Below, in pieces: positions 28,554 to 37,051 of a DNA stretch of 64,000 nucleotides; the first letter of the stretch is position 1; each line of letters starts with the position of its first letter. A program made the translations under genes and the position numbers. The DNA is from Alsobacter soli (GTDB lineage: Bacteria > Pseudomonadota > Alphaproteobacteria > Rhizobiales > Beijerinckiaceae), in NCBI GenBank assembly GCA_945883115.1, contig CAMCXA010000001.1, positions 120,293 through 184,292 on the forward strand, given 5' to 3'. The notes below the pieces were generated by a model that worked only from the letters and a program-made list of their open reading frames with translations, did not search any database and was not told where the DNA came from.

Positions 28554-29086
28554 GCCAACCGCTTTCGCTTTTAGACGTAAACACGCTCTCCCCGGCGGAG
28601 TTTGTCTCCCGCTTCGGCGACATTGCCGAGCACTCCCCCTGGGTGGCCGAGAACGCCGCTGCGATGCGTCCCTATGCCGACCACGCCGCCATGGTCCTCG
28701 CTTTTCAAGCCGCCATCCTTCACGCGCCTTATGATCTGCAACACGCGCTGATCCTCGCCCATCCCGATCTCGCGGGCCGCGCCGCGCGGCAGGGCGTGGT
28801 TGCCGACGAGTCAAAGCGTGAGCAGGAGGGAGCGGGGCTCGACACCTTGACCGACGCGGAATTTGAACGCTTCCATCGCTTGAATGACACCTATCGCGCG
28901 CGTTTTGGCTTTCCGTTCATCTTTGCTGTAACAGGAGCCTCGAAATATCAGATTCTGGACGCCTTCGAGAACCGTGTTGGCGGCACGATGGCGGAAGAGC
29001 GTCTGACCGCAATCGCCCAGATCCTCCGGATCGTCCGCTTCCGGCTGGAGATGCGCGTGACACAAGAGGGAGGAACGCGCCAATGA
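28550..29086 (+). CDS. uraD: OHCU decarboxylase
   Basis: 178 residues. UraD decarboxylates 2-oxo-4-hydroxy-4-carboxy-5-ureidoimidazoline to S-allantoin, the step after UraH. The HSPWVAE segment (residue 28 on), the AHPDLAGRAA segment with the catalytic His (about residue 66), and the FGFPFIFAVTG strand are as in the family. The start at 28550 couples to puuD by ATGA; the frame open upstream is overlap. Its own stop overlaps the next gene by ATGA, so the purine operon continues into otnC. Confidence 0.94.
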   Translation: MSQPLSLLDVNTLSPAEFVSRFGDIAEHSPWVAENAAAMRPYADHAAMVLAFQAAILHAPYDLQHALILAHPDLAGRAARQGVVADESKREQEGAGLDTLTDAEFERFHRLNDTYRARFGFPFIFAVTGASKYQILDAFENRVGGTMAEERLTAIAQILRIVRFRLEMRVTQEGGTRQ

Positions 29087-29730
29087 GCACAGAGACCCGA
29101 TTGCGCGAGGAAATCTGCCGGATTGGCCGCAGCCTCTATGCGCGCGGCTACACGGTGGGCTCTGCGGGCAACATCTCCGCCCGCCTTGATGACGGGTTTC
29201 TCATCACGCCGACCGATGCCTGCCTCGGAAACCTTGATCCGGCACGGATTGCAAAACTTGACCCGATGGGCGAGCAGATTTCCGGCGACCGCGGCTCAAA
29301 AACCATCCGCTTGCACCGCGCCGTCTATGAAGCCGATCCCTCGGTTCAGGGCGTGGTCCACCCGCATTCCACCCATCTCGTCGCGCTCTCCCTCACGCTC
29401 GCGATTGATCCCGCCAATGTGCTCCCGCCTTTGACGCCCTATCACGTGATGAAATCGGGCCAGATCCCGTTGATCCCCTATCTGAGACCGGGCGATCCTG
29501 CGGTCATCGACCTCGTAAGACCTCTCGTGAAGCATGTCCGGGGTGTTTTACTGGCGCGGATCGGCCCGACATTCTGGCATGACAGCGTCTCCAGCGCGTC
29601 CTATGCGCTGGAGGAGGCGGAAGAGACGGCAAAGCTCTGGTTCCTCACGCGTGGCTCTGCGCTGCCACCGCTCGACTCCACCCAAATTGACGAATTACGC
29701 GCCGTTTTTGGTGCAAAATGGCAGGAATAG
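29083..29730 (+). CDS. otnC: Class II aldolase/adducin-family protein, OtnC-like
   Basis: 215 residues. With the kinase downstream it fits OtnC, the 3-oxo-tetronate 4-phosphate decarboxylase. The N-terminal SAGNISAR segment and the zinc pair HPHSTH (residues about 92-97) are normal. The third zinc ligand in this family is usually the His of an NHGP or GHG motif near residue 155; here the aligned stretch reads LLARIGPTFWHDS, with Ile in that place and a His seven residues later. It may use a shifted ligand or have changed activity. It is coupled to uraD by ATGA and lies 4 bases from otnK. Confidence 0.8.
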   Translation: MSTETRLREEICRIGRSLYARGYTVGSAGNISARLDDGFLITPTDACLGNLDPARIAKLDPMGEQISGDRGSKTIRLHRAVYEADPSVQGVVHPHSTHLVALSLTLAIDPANVLPPLTPYHVMKSGQIPLIPYLRPGDPAVIDLVRPLVKHVRGVLLARIGPTFWHDSVSSASYALEEAEETAKLWFLTRGSALPPLDSTQIDELRAVFGAKWQE

Positions 29731-29734
29731 TCTC

Positions 29735-31000
29735 ATGTTGCTTGGTGTAATCGCTGATGATCTGACGGGCGCAACCGATGTTGCGCTCATGCTGGCACGG
29801 GAAGGCATGCACGTCGTGCAGACGGTTGGTGTGCCCCTGCCGGATGTCCGGTTTCCGGATGCCGATGCCATCGTCATCTCGATGAAATCCCGCACAAATC
29901 CCACCGCCGAGGCGGTCGAGTGGTCGCTCACCGCCTGCGATGCGTTGCTCCGCGCTAGTGCACGACAAATCCTCTTCAAATATTGCTCGACCTTCGATTC
30001 GACCGATGCCGGAAATATCGGCCCCGTGACGGAAGCCTTGATGAAGCGCCTTGGGGTTTCCTACACAATCGCGTGCCCCGCCTTTCCCGCCAATGGCCGC
30101 TCGGTCTATCAGGGCCATCTGTTTATTGGCTCAACCCTCCTGTCCGACAGCCCGATGAAGGATCACCCGCTGACCCCGATGCGCGACTCCAATCTCGTCC
30201 GTGTCTTGCAGCGGCAGACGAAAATTCCGGTCGGGCTGGTGCCGTTTCAAACCGTCGCCCAAGGCGGCAGTGCGATCAAGGATGCGTTCGCAGCCCTTGC
30301 CGCAAGCGGCCCCGCAATCGGCGTTGCAGATGCCATCACCAATGACGATCTCCGTGCGCTAGGCGCGGCGTTTGACGGGCACACATTGCTCACGGGCGGT
30401 TCCGGCATTGCGCTCGGACTGCCTGAAAACTTCCGCAAAGCCGGGCTATTGGCGGAGAAATCCGCAAATCGTCCGTTTGTCGCCCCATCAGGGCGCACCG
30501 CCATTCTTGCGGGAAGTTGTTCGGCAGCAACACGCGGTCAGGTCGCGGATGCGATTGCAAAGGGCATCGAGGTTTTTGCCATTGATCCCGTAGCCCTTGC
30601 AGACGGGCGCTTGACCTCCGACACCCTCTTGAACTGGGCGATCCCGCGTCTCGGGTCCAAGCCGGTTTTGATCTATTCGACAGCCGAGCCTGAAGCGGTG
30701 CGTGCCATTCAGGAACGGTTTGGTCGCGATGAGGCCGGCGCCATGGTCGAGCAATTGCTGGCCGATACCGCCCGCGGACTGGCGCGTGCGGGCGTCACCC
30801 GTCTGGTTGTGGCCGGCGGCGAGACGTCGGGTGCCGTCGTTTCCGCGCTCGGCGTCACGATGCTGGAAATCGGCCCCGAAATCGACCCGGGCGTGCCATG
30901 GACGCTCGCCGCCGACGGCACCACAATGGCCCTTGCGCTGAAATCCGGCAATTTCGGCACGCCGGATTTCTTCACAAAATCCTTGGAAATGCTCGGTTAA
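29735..31000 (+). CDS. otnK: Four-carbon acid sugar kinase, OtnK-like
   Basis: 421 residues. OtnK-type enzymes phosphorylate 3-oxo-tetronates (oxidised erythronate or threonate) before decarboxylation by OtnC. The N-terminal DUF1537 domain starts LGVIADDLTGATDVALML, and the C-terminal nucleotide-binding domain has VVAGGETSGAVVSALG and the EIGPEIDPGVPWT signature. ATG 29735 has AGGA upstream; the frame open further upstream only shadows otnC. No dehydrogenase or OtnI isomerase is nearby. It is convergent with the TRAP permease gene, leaving 8 bases between the stops. Confidence 0.87.
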   Translation: MLLGVIADDLTGATDVALMLAREGMHVVQTVGVPLPDVRFPDADAIVISMKSRTNPTAEAVEWSLTACDALLRASARQILFKYCSTFDSTDAGNIGPVTEALMKRLGVSYTIACPAFPANGRSVYQGHLFIGSTLLSDSPMKDHPLTPMRDSNLVRVLQRQTKIPVGLVPFQTVAQGGSAIKDAFAALAASGPAIGVADAITNDDLRALGAAFDGHTLLTGGSGIALGLPENFRKAGLLAEKSANRPFVAPSGRTAILAGSCSAATRGQVADAIAKGIEVFAIDPVALADGRLTSDTLLNWAIPRLGSKPVLIYSTAEPEAVRAIQERFGRDEAGAMVEQLLADTARGLARAGVTRLVVAGGETSGAVVSALGVTMLEIGPEIDPGVPWTLAADGTTMALALKSGNFGTPDFFTKSLEMLG

Positions 31001-31008
31001 ATCCTGTC

Positions 31009-32676
31009 TTACTGGATTTTTGGCGCGACCCCGAAGTCAATTGCCGGTGCCTCGGTATCGGGCGTGCCGAGATTCTGGAATTGCTCCATCGTCTTCTTGT
31101 CATCGAGCGAATGGCCGCCTGATTTATAGTGCATCACCATTTGCGGGAAGAGCAAAACGAGCGCCACCATGATCATTTGGATCACCACAAACGGCACCGC
31201 GCCCCAATAGATCTGCTCGGTTGTCACCGGCTCCATTTTCCTGCTCGTGATCTTGTCGAGATAGGGCAGTTTCGGCGCGACCGAGCGCAGATAGAACAGC
31301 GCAAAGCCGAAAGGCGGATGCATGAACGATGTCTGCATATTCACGGCAAGCATCACACCGAACCAGATCAAATCAATACCGAGCTTGTCGGCAACCGGCC
31401 CGATCAGCGGCACAATGATGAAGGCCAATTCGAAAAAGTCGAGGAAGAAGGCCAGAATGAAGACGAGAATATTGACGAAAATCAGGAACCCGACTTGCCC
31501 GCCCGGCAGCGCAACCAGCAATTCCTCGACCCATTTATGGCCGTCAACGCCATAAAATGTGAGCGAGAAAACCCGCGCACCAACCAGAATGAACAACACG
31601 AAAGCGGAGAGCTTCGCGGTCGATTCGGTCGCTTGCCTGAGAAGATCGAATGACAGCCTGCGCTTCATGACGGCGAGTATGATCGCGCAAGCAGCACCCA
31701 TCGCGCCCCCTTCCGTAGGCGTCGCCAGCCCGATGAAAATGGTGCCCAGCACCAGAAAGATCAGCCCCAGCGGAGGCACCATCACGAACACGACCTGTGT
31801 CGCCATTCTGGACAGGAGTTTCAACCCGAGTGCATTGTGCAACACTGTCAGGATAAAGGCTGTCACAACGCCGACCGTCATGGTGAGCACAACAAAATCC
31901 GCACCCGGCTTGATGCCAAGCTCTTTGATAACGGCATAGCCGACAACGCCGGCGACCACCGTCATCACGAGCAGCGAGAAGCGTCTGGTTTGCCCGTCAT
32001 CGTCACGCAGCGTTTGCGCTTCAGCGGGAAGCGCAGGGGCTGCCGATGGCCATATCGTCGACACGAGAAAGATATACCCTGCATAAAGTGCTGCCAGCAC
32101 CAGGCCCGGAACAAACGCGCCATTATACATATCGCCGACGGAGCGACCCAGCTGGTCGGCCATGACAATGAGCACAAGCGATGGCGGGATGATTTGCGCC
32201 AAGGTTCCCGATGCCGCGATCACACCTGACGCCAGCCGCCGGTCATAGCCATAGCGCAGCATAATGGGCAGGGAGATCAGTCCCATCGAGATCACGGAGG
32301 CTGCAACCACGCCCGTTGTCGCAGCAAGCAGCGCGCCCACAAAAATCACGGCATAGGCGAGGCCACCGCGAATAGGCCCGAAAAGCTGCCCGATCGTATC
32401 GAGCAGATCCTCCGCCATGCCCGATCGTTCAAGCACAAGCCCCATAAAGGTGAAAAACGGGATCGCCAGCAGCGTGTCATTATTCATCACGCCATAGACG
32501 CGTTCGGGCAAAGCCTGCAGAAATTCCGGTTGGAACAGACCGAATTCAATGCCGATCAGCGCAAAAAGCAGACCATTGGCCGCAAGCGCAAACGCAACCG
32601 GATAGCCGAGCAGCAGAAAAACGACCAGAGACATGAACATGATCGGGGCCATGTTATGGATGATGAACGCAATCAT
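31009..32676 (-). CDS. TRAP transporter large permease (DctM family)
   Basis: 555 residues, longer than the roughly 430 of simple DctM proteins. It is the Na+-coupled transport subunit of a tripartite TRAP uptake system in the inner membrane. Typical stretches include LLGYPVAFALAANGLLFALIG, LAIPFFTFMGLVLERSG, GLATPTEGGAMGAACAI and FGVMLAVNMQTSFMHPPFGFALFYLR. The extra length is a loop region about residues 215-250 and a soluble tail after residue 520. It is downstream of the small permease gene by 51 bases. No periplasmic binding protein gene is in the cluster, so the substrate is unknown. Confidence 0.92.
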   Translation of the reverse strand: MIAFIIHNMAPIMFMSLVVFLLLGYPVAFALAANGLLFALIGIEFGLFQPEFLQALPERVYGVMNNDTLLAIPFFTFMGLVLERSGMAEDLLDTIGQLFGPIRGGLAYAVIFVGALLAATTGVVAASVISMGLISLPIMLRYGYDRRLASGVIAASGTLAQIIPPSLVLIVMADQLGRSVGDMYNGAFVPGLVLAALYAGYIFLVSTIWPSAAPALPAEAQTLRDDDGQTRRFSLLVMTVVAGVVGYAVIKELGIKPGADFVVLTMTVGVVTAFILTVLHNALGLKLLSRMATQVVFVMVPPLGLIFLVLGTIFIGLATPTEGGAMGAACAIILAVMKRRLSFDLLRQATESTAKLSAFVLFILVGARVFSLTFYGVDGHKWVEELLVALPGGQVGFLIFVNILVFILAFFLDFFELAFIIVPLIGPVADKLGIDLIWFGVMLAVNMQTSFMHPPFGFALFYLRSVAPKLPYLDKITSRKMEPVTTEQIYWGAVPFVVIQMIMVALVLLFPQMVMHYKSGGHSLDDKKTMEQFQNLGTPDTEAPAIDFGVAPKIQ

Positions 32677-32727
32677 GAAATCAGCCCCCTCGTCGTCATT
32701 CCGAAATCACATTTGTTTCAAGAACAC

Positions 32728-33324
32728 TTACCGTGTCGTGCCTTCCTGAATCCCGGCCAGCAGACGCTGCGCCTCGGCTTCCGCCGATGCATGGTGCCCG
32801 CCGCCCGATGTCGTGTCTTCCAGTTCGCCGCGCATAATGGCGACGCGTTTGATCAGTTCCGAAACTCCCTGCACGAACAGCACGATAAATCCGACAAAGA
32901 TCAATGTTTTGGCCGGCCATTGCGGCAAGCCGCCTGCATTGCCCGATTGTTCGTTCCCGAGAATGGACCGCAAGGCAAAGGGGCCGGAGGTCAGGATCAT
33001 GACCAGCGCGAAGGGGAGAAGAAAAGCAACATGGCCGACAATGTCGATCCAGTCTCTAGCCCGTTTGGGCAATTTCGAGCTGATCACATCAATTCTGATG
33101 TGCTCATTGGAGAGCAGGGTCCATGGAGAACAGAGCAGAAAGACAAACCCGAACAGAACCCATTGCAATTCGAGCCATGAATTGGAGGACGTATCAAATA
33201 TTTTCCGGATGAGCGCGTTGACGGTTGATACCGCCACGGCCACAAAAATGAGCCAGGCGATGAGTTTGCCAAGGCGCGTATTCACCTGATCAATGGTTCT
33301 ACTGATACTGAGCAATGTTTGCAC
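32728..33324 (-). CDS. TRAP transporter small permease (DctQ family)
   Basis: 198 residues with four hydrophobic helices (about 20-42, 56-76, 97-117, 140-160). The LELQWVLFGFVFLLCSPWTLLSNEHIRIDVI segment between the second helix and the next loop is characteristic of DctQ. It partners the large subunit encoded next. The 141 bases upstream hold its likely promoter. That stretch contains an AATG-N6-CATT dyad at about 33400-33413 that might bind a GntR-type regulator, but the match is weak. Confidence 0.9.
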   Translation of the reverse strand: MQTLLSISRTIDQVNTRLGKLIAWLIFVAVAVSTVNALIRKIFDTSSNSWLELQWVLFGFVFLLCSPWTLLSNEHIRIDVISSKLPKRARDWIDIVGHVAFLLPFALVMILTSGPFALRSILGNEQSGNAGGLPQWPAKTLIFVGFIVLFVQGVSELIKRVAIMRGELEDTTSGGGHHASAEAEAQRLLAGIQEGTTR

Positions 33325-33465
33325 AAAATCCCCCCACTGCCTCGCCCTTGCCGGACGTATCCGCCCGCTTTCGCGCGCGGTCTATTCAATGAATTCTTGC
33401 AATGTTGGACCATTTTTTCGAAGCGAGGTCTATAAAAATTTCCACAGCGGTTGATTTTTACCCGC

Positions 33466-34365
33466 TCAGGTTGCGATATCCGGAATGTGCTGCGCCTTCC
33501 GGTTGCGTGCGCGTTCCTGATATCCCGTATAAAGCCCGCTTACGACGATCATCAGCGTTCCGATGGCCGCGATCAATCCCGGCAATTCACCGAAAACGAC
33601 CAGCCCGGCAATGGCTGCCCAAACGACAACCGTGTACCGGAGCGGCGAGAGCAGCGAGATGTCGGCGTTCCGGTAGGCAATCACCATCAGCACATTCGCC
33701 GCCGACACAATGATCGCGGCTCCCGCCAGATAGACATATTCCGTCACCTGCAAAGTCACCCATGACTCGCTCAAGCCGAGCAGGAACCCGCCGCCGGCAG
33801 CAAAAATCGTTGTGGTGAGAATAACAACGGGCGGCGGTATATCGGCGCCGATGCGCGGCGTCACCAAATCCCTGAGCGCCACAAAGGTCGCCGAGTCCAA
33901 AGCCGCCAATGTGAAAATTGAAAAGCTGGACCCGCCCGGCTGCGTGATCAACAGAACGCCGACAAACCCGACCAGAACCGCCGCCCAGCGCTGCCAGCTG
34001 ACAATTTCAATTCTGAGGACCGCACACAGAACCGTCATGATGATCGGCGTTGCCTGCATGATGGACGTCAGATCGCTGATCGGCAGATGCGAGATGGCCG
34101 TCACATAGAGCAGTGACACCACAAATTCGAGCGAAGCCCGAAGCAGCACGACGGGGCGCGCCGCCGACCTGATATGCTTCGTATACCCCATCGCAAAAAT
34201 GATGCAGACCATGCAGAGGATCGCGAAAAAGCCCCTCACAACAAGCAATTGCCCGATTGGCAGGGTTTCTGTCGCCAGTTTGACAAGCGCGTCATTGACA
34301 ACAAACAGCGCGCCGCCGATGAGCATGGCGAGAATACCGCGTTGTGTTTCGGCAGCGGAGCGCAT
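33466..34365 (-). CDS. DMT-family (EamA) transporter
   Basis: 299 residues with ten predicted helices in two five-helix EamA halves, the usual layout of drug/metabolite exporters in the inner membrane. The first half starts GGALFVVNDALVKLA and the second has LRYTVVVWAAIAGLVVFGE. The substrate cannot be deduced. It lies 17 bases downstream of the SolA-like oxidase gene and is probably the last gene of moaA-solA-eamA. Confidence 0.88.
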   Translation of the reverse strand: MRSAAETQRGILAMLIGGALFVVNDALVKLATETLPIGQLLVVRGFFAILCMVCIIFAMGYTKHIRSAARPVVLLRASLEFVVSLLYVTAISHLPISDLTSIMQATPIIMTVLCAVLRIEIVSWQRWAAVLVGFVGVLLITQPGGSSFSIFTLAALDSATFVALRDLVTPRIGADIPPPVVILTTTIFAAGGGFLLGLSESWVTLQVTEYVYLAGAAIIVSAANVLMVIAYRNADISLLSPLRYTVVVWAAIAGLVVFGELPGLIAAIGTLMIVVSGLYTGYQERARNRKAQHIPDIAT

Positions 34366-34382
34366 GGAATAATCCGGAGAAA

Positions 34383-35528
34383 TCAGCCGTGGCTCGCGAA
34401 CCGGGACAGGGCAAATGGTTCTAGGTTGAAAGCGGGTGTCCTGTCCATCGCAAGGTCCGCCAATACTTCACCGAATACACTGGCAAATTTGAAACCGTGC
34501 CCGGAACAGGGCGACGCCACAACCACCTGCGGCATGCCGGGCATCCGGTCAATGATGAAGTCCTCGTCCGGTGTCATCGTATAAATGCACACCCGGACCG
34601 ACAGCGCCGTGCCCAACGCTTCGGGAATATACCGCGAGAGACAGACGCGCAGACCTTCCTCGTCGCTCGGGCGGTTCTCGCGGATCAATGTTTCCGGATC
34701 GCATTTCTCGCGGCCATGATGCGGCCCGCCGATTTTCAGGCCGGGATTATTCCAGAGCGGAAACCCGTAATAATGGCCCTCATCGATCTTGAGCGTAAAG
34801 CTCGGAAACGACCCCATCTTGAAGAGGTCGGGCGAGCGCGGCCTGAACCAGCCGAACACCTGCCGGTAAGGCTGGGTGAACGGGATCACGCCGGGCGCAA
34901 ACTCGCCGATCCATGGCCCTGTCGAAAGCACAAGGCTACCCGCTTCATAGGTGCCCCGTTCGGTCGTCACCTTCACGCCGCCGGATCCTGTCGGCTCCCA
35001 TCCCAGCACGCGTTCGCGCGGCCTGATCTCGGCCCCCGCATCAATCGCAAGCGCCGTATGGGCCAAAATCGCTTTTTCTGATGCGACAAAGCCGCCATCA
35101 GGCTGGAAAAGACCCTTGTGCTTCGCCTCAAGCTTGAACCCCGGATAGCGGGCCATGATGGCTTCCGAATCAAGCAGCTCGTAGGGAAGATCATAGGTGC
35201 GGCAGGCCTGCTCCGCCTTCCCGATAATGTCCTCCTCGTCAGGGCCGGAAATGTCCAGCGTACCCGTCATATGCAACAAGTGTTCGCCCGCGAGCTTGCC
35301 AATTTCCTGCCAGAGCTGATGCGCGCGCAGGACAAGCGGCACATAGGCCTGCCCTTCAAAATAGGCGAGCCTCAGCATCCGTGTGTCGCCGTGCGACGAA
35401 CCCATCGAATGGGGAATATCAAAACGCTCGAGCCCCAAAACGCGCTGCCCGCGCTTCGCCAGCTGGTAGCACGTGGCCGAGCCCATGCCGCCGACGCCGA
35501 TAACAATGACGTCGTAAACCTGCGACAT
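34383..35528 (-). CDS. solA: N-methyl-L-tryptophan/sarcosine oxidase-like flavoenzyme
   Basis: 381 residues. The monomeric sarcosine oxidase/N-methyltryptophan oxidase family demethylates N-methyl amino acids with H2O2 release. The dinucleotide motif is VIGVGGMGSATCYQLAKRG at residues 9-27, followed by the family signature PHSMGSSHGDTRMLR. The Cys of VRVCIYTMTPDEDFIID is the residue that holds FAD covalently, and CSGHGFKFASVFGEVL closes the flavin site. The substrate preference is not readable. It lies three bases after moaA on the same strand. Confidence 0.88.
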   Translation of the reverse strand: MSQVYDVIVIGVGGMGSATCYQLAKRGQRVLGLERFDIPHSMGSSHGDTRMLRLAYFEGQAYVPLVLRAHQLWQEIGKLAGEHLLHMTGTLDISGPDEEDIIGKAEQACRTYDLPYELLDSEAIMARYPGFKLEAKHKGLFQPDGGFVASEKAILAHTALAIDAGAEIRPRERVLGWEPTGSGGVKVTTERGTYEAGSLVLSTGPWIGEFAPGVIPFTQPYRQVFGWFRPRSPDLFKMGSFPSFTLKIDEGHYYGFPLWNNPGLKIGGPHHGREKCDPETLIRENRPSDEEGLRVCLSRYIPEALGTALSVRVCIYTMTPDEDFIIDRMPGMPQVVVASPCSGHGFKFASVFGEVLADLAMDRTPAFNLEPFALSRFASHG

Positions 35529-35531
35529 TTA

Positions 35532-36548
35532 TTATCCGCCCGTCACGCTCATATGGCGTGCGACCGCAGGCCGTTGTGTCGTGCGTTCGATCACGAAATC
35601 ATGCCCTTTGGGCTTTCTCAGAATGGCCGCATCGATCGCACGGCTCAACGCGTCATTATTGGCCGATGCCCTCAGCGGCGACCGCAGATCAGCGGCATCA
35701 TCCTGCCCGAGACACATATAAAGCGTCCCCGTGCACGTGATCCGGACGCGATTGCAACTCTCGCAGAAATTATGCGTCATCGGCGTGATAAACCCGATCC
35801 TGCCACCCGTCTCCCGCACACTTACATAACGGGCGGGCCCGCCGGTGCGGTAATCAATATCATCCAGCGTGAACTGGTCGAGCAGGCGGGCGCGCAAGTG
35901 CGACAAAGGCCAATATTGATCAAAACGGTCCGGCTCGATATCGCCCATCGGCATCACTTCGATGAAGGTAATATCGATCCCGCGGTCATGCGACCAGCGG
36001 ATCATGTCCTCGACCTCGTCCTCGTTCACGCCCTTGAGCGCAACGGCATTGAGTTTGACGGCAATTCCGGCCGCCTGGGCGGCGTCAATGCCTGCAAGCA
36101 CCTTGTCGAGGTCACCCCATCGCGTGATTTTCCGAAACTTCGCCGCATCAAGCGTGTCGAGCGACACATTGATCCGGCGAATACCGCAATCAGCCAGTTC
36201 GGACGCATATTTGCCAAGCTGCGAGCCGTTCGTTGTGAGCGTCAGCTCTTCGAGACGCCCCGACACCAGATGCCGCGAAAGCGACCGGAACAACGTCATG
36301 ATATCGCGCCGGACGAGCGGTTCACCCCCCGTAATCCGGAGTTTCTGGACACCCTTATCCACAAAAACCGTGCACAGACGATCAAGCTCCTCGAGCGTCA
36401 AAAGATCCTGCTTCGGCAGAAACGACATATTCTCCGACATGCAATAGACACAGCGAAAATCACAGCGGTCCGTCACCGATACGCGCAAATAGGATATCGA
36501 CCGTCCGAAAGGATCAATCATCGCAGGGGCAGGAGTAAAATCGTTCAT
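35532..36548 (-). CDS. moaA: GTP 3',8-cyclase MoaA
   Basis: 338 residues. MoaA is the radical SAM enzyme that makes 3',8-cyclo-GTP, the first step to molybdopterin; xanthine dehydrogenase in this window uses the cofactor. The radical SAM cluster motif is CDFRCVYC (residues about 30-37). The second cluster uses CESCNRVR and the Cys of LYMCLGQ in the C-terminal region. The essential C-terminal Gly pair is visible as SVTGG. ATG 36548 is used; a start at 36521 (MIDPFGR) is possible. An unusual 16-bp palindrome lies 15 bases upstream. Confidence 0.95.
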   Translation of the reverse strand: MNDFTPAPAMIDPFGRSISYLRVSVTDRCDFRCVYCMSENMSFLPKQDLLTLEELDRLCTVFVDKGVQKLRITGGEPLVRRDIMTLFRSLSRHLVSGRLEELTLTTNGSQLGKYASELADCGIRRINVSLDTLDAAKFRKITRWGDLDKVLAGIDAAQAAGIAVKLNAVALKGVNEDEVEDMIRWSHDRGIDITFIEVMPMGDIEPDRFDQYWPLSHLRARLLDQFTLDDIDYRTGGPARYVSVRETGGRIGFITPMTHNFCESCNRVRITCTGTLYMCLGQDDAADLRSPLRASANNDALSRAIDAAILRKPKGHDFVIERTTQRPAVARHMSVTGG

Positions 36549-36562
36549 CGCTGGGTCTCTGC

Positions 36563-36578
36563 CCGGAAACGTTTCCGG
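36563..36578. promoter_or_regulatory. Perfect 16-bp palindrome upstream of moaA
   Basis: CCGGAAACGTTTCCGG is a perfect dyad with a central CG, the layout of LacI/GalR-family operators. It lies between the moaA start codon (36548) and the probable promoter area further out, where the minus strand has TTGACC and TACAAT elements at about 36590-36620. It may repress moaA-solA-eamA. No LacI-type regulator gene is in the window. Confidence 0.45.
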
Positions 36579-36670
36579 CTTTGTTTCTTTACACGATACA
36601 TTGTAGCACTCATTAGCAGGGTCAATGAATTTTTCACACCCCGAGCTGAAATCTGCCTGAAAGGTTCGCT

Positions 36671-37042
36671 ATGTCGCATTCAAATAGTCAGTGGCCGACG
36701 GAAATCCGTTTGATGAAAGACAAACGAACCCTCTGTGTCAGCTTTGAGGACGGGAGCCATTTTCATCTCGCCGCCGAGTATCTCCGCGTCGAAAGCCCGA
36801 GCGCCGAAGTCAAAGGGCATAGCCCGGCAGAGCGCAAAACAGTGCCCGGCAAACGCAATGTCACGATCAGCGCGATCGATCCTGTCGGCAATTATGCCGT
36901 CAAACTCAAATTCGATGACGGCCACGATACGGGCCTGTTCACCTGGGATTACCTGCATGAACTCGGCCAGACCTATTCACAAAAATGGCCGGCTTACGAG
37001 GCGAGCCTCGCGTCCTTGGGCCTCTCGCGGGATCGCGGCTAG
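36671..37042 (+). CDS. DUF971 protein (gamma-butyrobetaine hydroxylase-like N-terminal domain)
   Basis: 123 residues. The fold corresponds to the small zinc-ribbon-like DUF971 domain also found at the N-terminus of gamma-butyrobetaine hydroxylase. Recognisable stretches are WPTEIRLMKDKRTLCVSFEDG, HFHLAAEYLRVESPSAE and NYAVKLKFDDGHDTGLFTWDYLHELG. Stand-alone members often accompany Fe-S carrier proteins; no Mrp/ApbC gene is adjacent here. It is divergent from moaA with 122 bases between them. Confidence 0.85.
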   Translation: MSHSNSQWPTEIRLMKDKRTLCVSFEDGSHFHLAAEYLRVESPSAEVKGHSPAERKTVPGKRNVTISAIDPVGNYAVKLKFDDGHDTGLFTWDYLHELGQTYSQKWPAYEASLASLGLSRDRG

Positions 37043-37051
37043 CGCGACACT

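Noticed and set aside
36549..36670. Molybdenum-cofactor riboswitch upstream of moaA
   Set aside because: The 122-base region is too short and shows no matching multi-stem structure; the palindrome is a better explanation.
35118..36713. A 531-codon open frame on the plus strand antisense to solA and moaA
   Set aside because: It mirrors the GC-rich third-position pattern of the real minus-strand genes, lacks a ribosome site and resembles no family. Similar antisense frames at 23585-24868, 4026-4907, 13208-14359 and 55171-55839 were rejected for the same reason.
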